NCBI GenBank assembly: GCA_032358165.1
Contig: JAALGY010000053.1
Span: 1,984,001-2,048,000, forward strand
Source: Diplosphaera chodatii
Taxonomy: Eukaryota > Chlorophyta > Trebouxiophyceae > Prasiolales > Stichococcaceae
Length of the DNA: 64,000 nt
Reading direction: 5' to 3'
Part shown: one piece after another, positions 14,354-24,300 of the stretch
Layout of the letters: each line of letters opens with the position of its first letter
Position numbering within the stretch: position 1 is the stretch's first letter
Translations under genes and position numbers: made by a program
Notes under the pieces: generated by a model
The model's input: only the letters and a program-made list of their open reading frames with translations
The model's database searches: none
Told to the model about the DNA's origin: nothing

Positions 14354-15678
14354 ATGGAGCAGCTCAGCCGTGAGGATCTTGAGAGGTATGTACAACCCAC
14401 GGCCTCCAACGACGATGATGTGAGAATGGCACCAATGTCGCTACACCTGTGTTATGAGCGTGGGCATTGCGTTGTGCAGGCTGATGTTCTTCGAGCAGGC
14501 GCGGGAGCAGGCCGAGAGTGATTTCAAGGCGAACAACAGAGACGCACAGGTGCAGAGATGTCGACAAGTTGCGGTCAGCCCCGTCTTCGTGCTACAACTG
14601 CGGAAGCTGGTCATATATCATGGAGCGGGTGGTGCCGTCTGCAGGCGCTCACACGATGGGGTGGAGCTTTGCTGGAGCTAGCCCACTTCCGGCAGGGCGA
14701 CGAGTCCTACAGCATGATTGAGGATGTGAGGAGTCGTCTTTGTCCCACAAGCTCTCTGTATTGTTCGTTGTATCGTTCGTTGTGTTGCCATCATGCATGC
14801 AATGCTGCATATAGCTGACATGCGCTCTCAACATTGCAGGCTGTGAAGAAGTTCAAGCAGGGCATCGACATTGATGGCAGCCGGCACGACACGAAGTGGT
14901 GCCTCGGAAATGCATACACCTCACAGGTTGGCACTCCCAGCTTTTACGACCCATGCATCAGGACACCTGCCATGCGTCGCGCAAGGGCTGCATGCCACTT
15001 CACCATGTATCCGCCAGCAAAGCGTTCCTCGTGCAGGGCTTCCTGACAGCAGACAGCAGCAAGGCGCAGCAGTTCTTCGACCTGGCAACAGATCAGTTCG
15101 ACCTGGCCTTGAAGCAGGTGGGGTCCCCAGCCTGTGTCGACCTCTGAAGCTGCTCGTCGACTGCTGTGTCGATCCACTTCCAGATGTCCTTGCGCTGTCA
15201 CGTATGCCCAGCTCGTCACGGCGCTGCAGGACCCGTCGAACGACGTGTACCGCAAGGCAGTGGAGATGACGAAGAAGGCGCCGGAGCTGCACAGGGAGCT
15301 GCAGCGGCAGCTGGCTGCGCAGGGCGAGGTGCGCACCGCCCCCTGGACGGCATCAGCACACGCACCCAACCACCTTCATGTCTGCCGCGGTGTCGATCAC
15401 CCTCAGGCGCAGGAGGCCCGTTCCTGTGCATGGCGCATATGGCGCATCACGTCTGGGTTGCACCCGGCACGTCAGTGCTGACAGCTGCCTGATGCTGGCT
15501 GTAGACACTCACACTTGGCGGCGGCGGCGGGGCCGGCAGCAAGACCGCCACGAAGGGCGGCATCAGCGATGTGTGGTACGACGTCGCGGGCTGGGGCATC
15601 TTGGTTGCCATTGGCTTTGGCATTGTGGCGCTCTCAAAGAATGCCCCGCAGCCTGGCAGTGCGCCTGCCATCAAATGA
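14354..15678 (+). CDS. TOM20: Plant-type mitochondrial import receptor TOM20
   Basis: Outer-membrane receptor that recognises mitochondrial presequences as part of the TOM complex. The exons, in order, match the plant TOM20 layout: MEQLSREDLER start, MFFEQAREQAESDF, the hallmark LTRWGGALLELA, KFKQGIDIDGSRHDTKWCLGNAYTS, FFDLATDQFDLAL, DPSNDVYRKAVEMTKKAPELH, then a Gly-rich linker and a C-terminal membrane anchor (GWGILVAIGFGIVAL) ending in TGA at 15676-15678. Plant TOM20 is anchored at its C-terminus, the reverse of animal/fungal TOM20, and this gene follows the plant design. Two tetratricopeptide-like helices are visible. About seven exons with short GT-AG introns. Confidence 0.93.
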
Positions 15679-15910
15679 GCCCAGCAGCTGCTCCAAATAG
15701 CAGGTGGTCGAGTGTGTAGGACATTATTGCGTTGCACATCGGGCTGGCTTTTTGGCAACAGCCTTTACAAGTAGTGTGCTGTCGTGCAAGCTGTTTGGGG
15801 GTTATGCAGAGTGGTTGTACTATAACAGGCTGTGCAGCATGGACGCTATCTGGCCATCAATGTTGAACTGTCCCCCTAACAAAACATGACACCCTCGCCC
15901 AATCCCCCCG
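15679..15910. other. Convergent spacer, TOM20 / TTM3 3' ends
   Basis: Short spacer with no exon. The plus-strand TTACA at 15765-15769 reads TGTAA on the minus strand, 142 bases past the TTM3 stop, and is a candidate poly(A) signal for the CDC26-TTM3 transcript. Confidence 0.5.
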
Positions 15911-17316
15911 CTACACTTTTGCGGAGCGGCGGCGGAATCTCCCAAACTTCGTGGTTGTTGAAAACTCGTAGGGGACGCCATTCTCTTTTAGGTACTCGCC
16001 CAGCTTGCCCTTGATGGCCTCCGGATCATCCTGTGTTGGTCCAAGCACAGTCATTGTATAAGTCTCGTTGGGTCGGCACTTGCAACAGTGCGCGCCGGTC
16101 TCATGTTCATGGTTTCATGCGCAGCAGCTCAGGTATGTACGACAGCTGTTCGTCCAGTGGCCTCACAGTCTCCAGCTCGATCTCATAGAAGGTGTCCTCC
16201 GAAGGGCACTTGTCCGTGGGTGAATAGATGGTCTCATCCACCTCGAGCGTGTAGCCTTCCCTGAAATGCAGAACCGCGCAGCTTGTGCCACGGACTGGTG
16301 CGCCAACAGCAGTTGCTCCGGACTGCGCACCTTGCCTAAGTCGTCTTGGACACACCAATTGTTTGCGCACCAGTCAAAGACCGAGCGGTTGTTCTTGAAG
16401 CCGCCAAGCAGCGTGAGCTCCGAAAGGTCAGCATCCCTGCGCGTGACAGCAAGCATGATCAGCATGTGTGTGTGCAGCAGCTGTTTTGTAGTGCACACAG
16501 CTGCGAAGTCGCAGGTCGAACAATGATACAACCCACTTTTTGATCTGCTGGATGTGCTGGCTGTCGCTAGACAGCAGCAGTGACGGCTCATCCAGGCACT
16601 TCTTGGCGAAATCCAATGGAAGATCGTCCTCCACCTGCAAAGAATACAGGTCGGTATCAGACGTCCAAATTGCAAAGGGTCTGCTGCTTTGCCCTTCGAC
16701 CTTGCTGCCGGCCACTGCACGTCAGTTCTGTGCGCATGCAGCTGTGCGGCCACCTCCGTTGCTCTGCCGACGCCGTCCTTCATCTCCTGACGTCCCTGTG
16801 TGCAGCTGCACAAGGCTATCAGCACCCTATTGACACTTGCTGCACACTGCCAAGGTGCTGGTGCCACCATGCAGTCTGTCGACACTGTGCAGCGTCGTAC
16901 ACAGAGCATATAGGGTCATGCGCTGTGCTTCCATGCGGCTTGCCTTGATGGTGAGCACCGCCTTCTGGTCATCAAAGAAGCGGATGCGCAGTGTGCGGCG
17001 GAACTTGGAGACGCGCCCGTCGGGGCTGTCGAAGAAGTAGTTGCGCTGTGCGTAGATCGCCTTGCGGTTGGGTTCCAGCATGCTCAGCACCTGATAGAAA
17101 TTTCCGCACGTCAATGTAGTCACAGCATGTCGGCCCGTCAGCGGCGGCATGGTGCCAATGCTGCATGGACATGCTTGCATGCGGCTGCGCTCTGTCACAA
17201 CTCGACGATCGTCTGACTCATGGCAGTGCGCCCTGTTTGGCGTCCGGGCTCCTGTTAATGAGCACCTTGGCGTGAGCAGCGGCATCTGGCAGCTGCAGCT
17301 TGATCTCCACTTCCAT
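15911..17316 (-). CDS. TTM3: Triphosphate tunnel metalloenzyme 3 (CYTH domain)
   Basis: CYTH/TTM-fold phosphohydrolase; plant TTM3 cleaves inorganic tripolyphosphate with a metal cofactor. The protein begins MEVEIKLQLPDAAAH, containing the family's EXEXK signature (EVEIK). Later exons give QRNYFFDSPDG and RRTLRIRFF with KAVLTIK (about 16940-17095), a central segment with DLPLDFAKKCLDEPSL (about 16560-16640), LGGFKNNRSVFDW (about 16370-16420), LEVDETIYS and YEIELETVRPL (about 16150-16250), and a last exon ending TTKFGRFRRRSAKV with TAG at 15911-15913. The charged residues lining the tunnel appear intact. The start ATG at 17316 has A at -3 and G at +4, a strong context. CDC26 ends 115 bases upstream on the same strand. 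Confidence 0.92.
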
Positions 17317-17431
17317 GCTGTGAGTCTGAGCAGCTCCTGGTACTGCTGCGCCTGTAGTGCGGCGCCTGAGAGCACGGGTAAGCGAGCCGCGTACAAATGT
17401 TCGTTCTTGTGCTGGGGACTGTGCACCGAGG
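17317..17431 (-). promoter_or_regulatory. ATG-free intercistronic spacer between CDC26 and TTM3
   Basis: 115 bases between the CDC26 stop and the TTM3 start. No ATG in any minus-strand frame here, and none in either CDC26 exon except its own start. This favours TTM3 translation from the same mRNA by leaky scanning or reinitiation. Confidence 0.6.
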
Positions 17432-17767
17432 CTAGCTCGCTGGTGGCTGTGGTGCGGGAGCCCTTGCAGCACCGGCGGCAGTGGCGGCGGCTGTAGCGGC
17501 CTGCTGGGCTGCTGCGGCTTGCTGACCTGCAAGGCCGATGCGGTCCGCAACGCTCGCTGGGCGATGCTGCTCCTGCGGTGGCAACATGCATTTGACGTCA
17601 CCAGCTCAGCATGGGACAAGCGGCCTGCACTGGGCACAACCAGGCGTACTAACCGTGTGAATCGGCAGAGCCTGCCCCTGATGTTGTCGCTCCCGCACAA
17701 TTTGCTCGTATTCGGCCTTGTCAGTGTCCAGCTGCAGCTCGATGACAGTTGCCGGGCGCCGCAGCAT
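17432..17767 (-). CDS. CDC26: Anaphase-promoting complex subunit CDC26
   Basis: Small APC/C subunit that stabilises the CDC16/APC6 TPR protein; nuclear. Two exons: 17654-17767 (38 codons) and 17432-17572 (46 residues plus TAG), split by an 81-base phase-0 GT-AG intron, giving 84 residues. The N-terminus MLRRPATVIELQLDTDKAEY matches the CDC26 signature (MLRR, then IEL-L and an acidic/aromatic pair). Exon 2 carries ADRIG, the second conserved CDC26 patch, before an Ala/Gln-rich tail. The start context is weak (T at -3, C at +4). No minus-strand ATG occurs for more than 170 bases upstream. The protein is easily missed because of its size. TTM3 follows at 115 bases on the same strand, as in the plant CDC26-TTM3 locus. 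Confidence 0.88.
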
Positions 17768-17852
17768 GCAGCCTGTATAGTGGCCAACGCCAGGTCGTAG
17801 TGAGACCCGGGGGCCTGGCCGTTGAAAGACTTAGCTGTCGCTGTGACCTGCT

Positions 17853-18057
17853 ATGACAGCCGCCAGGTATCTGGCTGTGTCTACTGTGTTTGCCGGATGA
17901 CTGAGATTTCACTGTATCCCGCGGGAACAGGGGGATCTCTGCGCCATCTCTCGGGGTTCAATTTTTTGCAGCGGGATGCCGCAGGCCATTGACCTCAAGT
18001 CAGACATGCGTCAGCCGCCGTTCATCTCGATCGCTACACAGTTGATTTTCCTGCAAG
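17853..18057 (+). CDS. Possible small gene, first two exons only (unrecognised)
   Basis: ATG at 17853 with a 14-base first exon (ATGACAGCCGCCAG), a gt donor at 17867, a strong T-rich acceptor (attttttgcag, ending 17971), then an exon 17972-18057 whose joined frame reads MTAASGMPQAIDLKSDMRQP followed by about 13 more residues. The composition looks coding. The following DNA has hydrophobic stretches in other frames (for example GIIFIGLDHSALVL at about 18071-18110), but I could not join them with correct splice phases. Start codons of this frame and of CDC26 lie only 85 bases apart on opposite strands. I do not recognise the family; it may be a small OB-fold or membrane protein, or no gene at all. 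Confidence 0.3.
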
Positions 18058-18870
18058 GTCATCGCGAAAGGCATCATTTTCATCGGCCTCGACCACTCCG
18101 CTCTCGTGCTGACTGCGCCCCCCACGTGTGCTGCGCCAGAGTGGCGGTCCCACCGCATCGACGCATTGCTGGCATCCTGTGCTGGCTAGCTGAGCAGCTG
18201 CGGCTGCACGGCGGGCGTGCGAGGGCAGAGAGCGCCGCCAACGCTAGTCCAAAGCCGCCCCGGTGGCAACTCGGTGTACGTGTGGCAGATTTTCGCGGTA
18301 GATACCGTCGACTGCACACCATTGTAGGTGAGATGAGTCTATGCGTTGCTCCAGTGGGCTGCGCTTGCTGCTGGCGTGCATAGCGCGCCGTTTCATCAAG
18401 CTCGGCAAGGAATTAGGGCAACAAAGGCTGCTGTGACTATGATGTCAAAGCATACATCATAGGTTCTGTACAGCCACTCCTTGCCGGACTGGACATGCCC
18501 GGTCGGTTACCAGCTGCCTCTGATGGATGTCTCTGTCGCGGTCCTGCTAAGAAGCATTAGGTCTGGCAGCGGCGGTACAGCAAAGGCGCACGCTTGCAAG
18601 CCGTCCTCAGACGATTCAGAGCTTGCGTGCAAAAGCGCTTGCGATGGTTGCTTTCATGACCAGCATGCGCAGCCTCTGAGCTCGCGGCAATGCGTACGCA
18701 TCTCGCCCCACGTACTCGAGTGCCCCCGCAGCGGCCCGACACGCTGGTCCAGTGAGCAGCTGATGACATACAGGATGTGCGGAGAGCCAGCCCGTTGGGC
18801 TTCCGCTGCGTGACTGCAACGCTTGGACCTTGGTTTGTAGGTGTGCATGCATTGCTGCATGCGGCGGTAG
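18058..18870. other. Spacer with unexplained open frames upstream of the TRB gene
   Basis: The plus frame stays open from 17976 to 18383 and short coding-like patches appear in a second frame (for example GGNSVYVWQIFAVDTVDC at about 18257-18310). These may be exons of the candidate at 17853 or chance. The rest is presumed TRB promoter and 5' UTR. Confidence 0.35.
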
Positions 18871-20873
18871 ATGGGCGGGAAGCAGAGATGGACGCCGGAC
18901 GAGGAGAGGGCACTGCGGGACGGCGTCGATCGGTGCGTGCACGGGGCACGCGAACGACACCTCACTCGGGCTATGCAGCGATCCGCTGCTGGTGCCCTCA
19001 GTCTGCATGGTTGCAAGGGTGTCGTTGCACCTGCGACCTGCAACTGCCAACAGTACATGGCTGCGCTCCAAATAGGTATGGACCAGGCAAATGGCGCACC
19101 ATCCAAAAGGACCCGGAGTTTGCTGCGCGGCTTGCTGCAAGGTCGAATGTCGATCTCAAGGTGCGCGCGGGTCCATCAACCCTATGCTGACCGCAGGCAT
19201 TTGCCATGCTCACCCCTTCCGCCAACCCACCAACAAGAGACTTGCGATGCAGGACAAATGGCGGAACCTGACAGCAGACCCCTCCCAGAAGGCAGCTGCG
19301 AAGCACAGGGCCTCCCACGGCACCTCGAAGGTGCCCCGCACCTCTTGCGCACCGTGACACTGAACATGTGCGGGCATGTCAGCAGCAGGCACATAGTGAC
19401 ACGCGGAGGGTGGACGGATGGCAGCATGTGACGGAGGATGCCACGTGTGCAGAGGGGCCGGGGCAGGCAGCGGGGGTCGGCGGCCGTGCGGCAGGGGGCG
19501 GAGCCGCAGCGGGGGGTGTCTGCGCCCCGCAGGCACCGCGCCTCCGCCATGGAGGCCGCAGCCGCCGCCGAGGTGCTCATGGGCACCGGCGGCGCGGGCC
19601 CCAGCCGCCCCCGCACCAACGGCCGCGCCCCGACCCTGGGGCCCAAGTGCGCGGTCGTGACCCCATGCAGACGTTCGCGAGCCGTGGCCCTCCGCCGCTT
19701 GTTGTGGCCAGAAGCGCACTTGGCAAACCTTGTCCTGAGCATCACCAGTGGACGCCATACTTCGTGGCACATGCATGGGCTGCTGATTCCCGAACCATGG
19801 GGGCTTTGCCTGGCCGCAGGCCAGAGGACATGATCATTGCAGCCATCATCTCGCTGGGCGAGCCCCGCGGCTCGCACCCAGACGACGTGCAGGACTGGAT
19901 CAAGGTAGGAGTTGGAGCTTGCTGACTTTGCTGCCGTGGTGACATCCCAGCCATGCGTCCTGCTCTCCTGGGAATGTCATGATCATGCATAGCATGGTGG
20001 TTGAGGCATCTCCCGTGCTGCTCGGCCTGCAGTCCCAGTACAGCGTGGCGCCCAACTTCAGGCGCGTGCTGGCGCCCACCCTGCAGCACATGGTGGAGAC
20101 CGGCCGCCTGGACACCGACGAGGGCCCCAGCGCCGGCAAGCACTCCTGTCGTTTGTCGCTTGTTGTCGAAAGTGCTGCACCCCGCACAACTCGACACACC
20201 CAAGTCACAGAGAACACGCTGCAGGCCACACCTCAGCCAATGCTTCACTGGGGCCCGTGAGCCTGACTGATCACGTTCGTGCACCCACACCGCAGGCTGC
20301 TGCTACCGCCTGGCGACGCTCAAATATGCGCCGCAGCACAGCGGTGATGCTGGCGCCTCTGACGGTGACGCCTCAATGCCAGCGTATGGGGACATGCGCG
20401 GCGTACATGACCAGGTCACCATCTGCTGCACCCCTCGACTCGCATCTTGCTTGCTGCAGATGGCACACTACGTAGCATGACCGGCAACCACATCAGATCT
20501 CACGATCGTGGGTGTATCGTGTACATGTAGAAGCAACGGCTCCTGAACCCGTGTGCAGACTGCTTTGGAAGCAGCACAGCAGGCAGCGGCAGCGGTGGCA
20601 GAGGCAGCGGAAGCAGCCGCACGGGCTGATCGGCTGGGCCATGCAGCACACCTGTTTGAGGAGGCCGCTCGGCAGGTGCAGTGCTGCGTGTTCATGCTGG
20701 TATTCCGCGCCTGAGCATACGTTTCAGCGACACGATGCTTGCTGCCTGGAGTCTGCTCAAGGTCTGCCTCAAGGGGAGTGGTGCTGCAGGCGGAGGCAGA
20801 ATCGCCAACTGCCGGCGGCAACGGTGGCAGCTGGTCAGGTCGGCAGCCAAAGCGGGAGGACGAGCCAGGGTGA
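18871..20873 (+). CDS. TRB: Telomere-repeat-binding (TRB / single Myb histone) protein: Myb + H1/H5 + coiled coil
   Basis: Nuclear DNA-binding protein of the green-lineage TRB family, which binds telobox/telomeric DNA and links to chromatin regulation. The start ATG at 18871 opens MGGKQRWTPDEERALRDGV, the N-terminal Myb helix. The next exon has YGPGKWRTI and ends VDLK, which splices to DKWRNL (about 19252), making the family hallmark VDLKDKWRN. After an Ala/Pro-rich linker, exons at about 19820-20130 encode the linker-histone globular domain (MIIAAIISLGEPRGS, FRRVLAPTLQHMVETGRL). A Tyr-rich exon and an Ala/Glu coiled coil (about 20560-20670) precede the last exon, which ends REDEPG with TGA at 20871-20873. 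Domain order is that of plant TRBs. At least seven exons. Confidence 0.88.
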
Positions 20874-21331
20874 TGGCGTGACGTGATCTCTCAAAAGTAT
20901 TGACGGTCAGGAGCACAGTAGTTGTCCAGGTCTGGATCGGATGAGAGCAGTGTTGCATGTTTTGCCTTTGATCAGTTTGTATAGAAGTTGTTGCACTCGT
21001 CCGACGCGCGGGCAGCATGGCATTATCCCTCGGCTGGACCCAGTTGTGTGAGCAACCTGTGCTATGCGGGACGTTGGACTTTGCAGGCACCAAAGTACAG
21101 ATCATCATGACATGATCTACAATGTAACAGTCAGTCGGGTAGCTCATGTGGCCGATCTATATGTGGTGTGCACAGCTTTTACCGCCAACTCCTGGTCTCA
21201 TCGGCTCTACATGTGGCATCAGAAGGCTGCGTGGACCTGGACCATACGCGTCACTGCATGTGTCTGATGTTGCTGAACCAACTGCGCATGTTGCTGAAGC
21301 ATCATCTGCCGGACGTCCGGGCACCTCCAGC
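20874..21331. other. Convergent spacer, TRB / ARC6 3' ends
   Basis: No exon seen. TGTAA at 21123-21127 on the plus strand, 250 bases past the TRB stop, is a possible poly(A) signal. Confidence 0.45.
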
Positions 21332-24300
21332 TCAGTCCAGCGCCTCGGAGGCCTGCAGCTTCCAGGTGCCCTCGGTGCGCAGGGCTCGGTAGGCCACCCT
21401 GGAGCGCCCGCTCTCACGCAGCAGCACCTGCGGCGGGATTTCGCCAAACTTTGGCACAGCGTGCTGCGGATCGCAACCCGTTGCGGTACACGAGCTGATG
21501 CAAGTGCTGCAGTTCGTGGAGGTCGCCACAAGGCCAGGGCACATGTAGCGGGGGCCCACCTGGCCGGTCTTGGCGTCCACCCAGGCGCGGGACTCGTCAA
21601 TTGCTGCCACAATGCGCGCCTCGTTGGCGGGCCGCGACACCTCCAGCTCCTCTATCGTCACCTCTTGCAGGTCGCACTCCACAAACCTGCACGAGAGTAA
21701 GACAGGACGACTTGGATGCAAGCAACGGTGTCAAGCAGCAACGATGGCAACATGGACACACTCACGTGCATGCTGCAGGGGGAGCAGGGTGCACAGCGCA
21801 GGAGTGCAACGTGTGTGGTGACTCACGTGCCGGCAGCCTTGGCGGCGCGCGCCTGGCCCTGCCAGTGGCCCAGCATCGGCGGCGCCAGCACCCCGTCCAG
21901 CCTGCCCACCTGCAGGGAGGGCAGCGTGCTGCTCTCGTCAACCAGGGACCTCAGCTGCTTTGTGTGGCGCATGCCCCACTGTCCAGCCCATGAACCAGCG
22001 CTGCCAGCGAGCTCTTGTGCGTCTGCCCCGAGAATGCAGCGGTCTTGTGCCAGCCAGCCGTGGAGCCGGCGCCGCCACACGGCGGCGGGCGGGCGGACGC
22101 ACCTGGTGCCGGCGGCCGAGGGCGGCGGCCTTGGCGGCCTCCCAGCGCGTGACCAGCTTGTGCGCCGCCGGCTTGGTGAACAGGGCGTGCCCCACCAGCC
22201 GCCTCACCGCGCGCACGGGGCCGCCGCGGATTGGGTGGCCCTGTAGCACCACGCCACGACGCCTCGTCAGATCAGGCGGTCCCAACCGGGGGCGGACCTG
22301 CTGATTCTACTGGCTGCCAGCTGGCGAGCAGGGGTGCCCAGCGTGCGGGATAGGGAGCAAGCATGCACAGACTGTGTGCGCAACCTCCAAGGCTCTGGCC
22401 GACTGGTCTCACTGGGGCCTGCTTTCGAATGCGGCCAGCGAGCCAGAGCCGGGCGGACATGACATGCGCCACGCACCACATCGGAGGTGACGGTGGTGAG
22501 GGGCTCGGAGGGCGGCGGTGGCGGCGGCGACGACCGCCGGCCCGGCAGCAGGATGCGCACCGACGCCAGCCCCAGCGCCTGCACGGGAGTGCGGGCGTCC
22601 CTCAGCCGGGTCGCTCCCAAATGCAGGCAGCACGCTGCGCCGGTCGACGACGAGCTCAGCGCTACACAGTGAACTGTCGGGATCCACGCATCAGCGGGAA
22701 CTGCAACGACTGCGCTGGGCACAAAGCGCAGCAGCCGTCACCGCGACGGCGCCGAGGCCGACCAGGCTGCGGAGGCGGCGCTGGCGGCGGGAGGCGACGG
22801 GCGCCCACATCTCCCGCTCCCCCTCCAGCTCCATGAGCTCCAGCTGCGCAGTGACACCGGCACGTTTCAGGCGCCTCGGCAGCCTGGTGCGGTGGTGACA
22901 GCTTCGTGCAGATTGGTGTCCCTGTGTTCTGGCAGCTCCGCCAGTGCATGATGGCCGTGCTCGACTGGAGTCCCCAGCAACATCCCCCGGATTGCTGTTG
23001 CCTGCAGGACGTGCACATGTGCAGCGATGTGCTGTAATCTGACACGGGTCAGCTGTCGGAACTGCGGCTGTGCGGGGCAAACATGCATCGAGCGGGTACA
23101 GGAGAAGGCACTCGCCTCTCCGCCATCGATTGGCCTGCTGCTGCCGCCAATGACGGCCTCGTCCTCGGTATCGCCCTCGCCAGGGTGTCCCCACTCGGCT
23201 GCCTCCTGAGCCGACGCATGCAGGGGAGTTGGGTTTGGACATCGGCATCTGGCCTTGTTGTCGTTGCAGGGAAGTCGCCAGCCAGTGCCCAGTATACCTC
23301 CCTGCACAATGCAGCATGGCGACTCAGACCCCACCTCTGCCTCATCTGGGCTGGGCTGCACATCCCGCTCCAGCACGGCTGCACCGCGGGCGCCAGCCAG
23401 AAAGCGCTGCTGCGCAGGGGACGACTGCGGCGGCGGCTGCTCGGATGCGCGCTGCTGCCGCTGCTGCTGCTGCTGCTCCGGTGGCGCGGACGCGGCCAAC
23501 AGCGGCTCTGCCGGCGGTTGTTGAAGCGAGGCGGCAGCGCCAGATGCGGCGGGTTCCCAGGGCTCTGCTGCCTGGCTGCTGGGCGCTGCCATAGGGTCGG
23601 ACAGCACTGGAGACGGCTGCACCGCTGGCGGCGCTGCTGCTGATGGCGCCGCAGGCGCGCTCGCCGATGCGGCGTGCGGCAGCCGCTCTGCAGCATAAAC
23701 CACGACTGGCTATGACACAAGCATGCTGGCAGCGCAGCGTACACCAGCCATATGGACACCGGAGTGTCGTATGCCCACATGGAAGAGCCTCAGTACCAGA
23801 GGGCTGGGCACATCCTGAGGTGCAGCAGCACCAGATGGTGGGCTCACCAGCATCGCGGCTTGGCGACTGCAGCTGCGGCTGCTGCTGATACGCCCCCTCG
23901 ATCAGGGCAATGGTGTCGTTGCTGCTCAGGTTTGGTCCCTGCAGGGTGCTGCTGGGTGCCGCAGGATCCAGCTGACCAGCTGCTGGATGGCTACCGTTTT
24001 GCCCACCGCCACTAAGTGTGCCGGACACCGCTGCAGCTGAGGCCTGCTTTACAGCAAAGCCAGCCCATCAAGCTCCTGTAAGCGGGCTTGAGGATTACAA
24101 ACAAGGCCAATGGGGACCCAATCAAGCAGTGGGCTCAGGCCTCGCGTCACCTTTGCTGCGCCTAGCGGCCTGCTGACCGCTGCACCGACTGCATTGCGCA
24201 GGGCCCCTGCGCCGGTGTGCAGCAGCCGCAGCACGCTGCTGAGGCGCAGCAGGCCCCACACGTCGGACAGCTGCATTAGTGTACACCATGTCGTCAGACC

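Noticed and set aside
17218..17787. Long minus-strand frame giving TTM3 an N-terminal extension
   Set aside because: The upstream part overlaps the CDC26 exons in another frame. The protein start MEVEIK matches where TTM3 proteins normally begin.
20500..20560. TRB gene continuing in other frames through this region
   Set aside because: Sequence here lacks coding character, and the exons before and after join in phase 0 around an intron.
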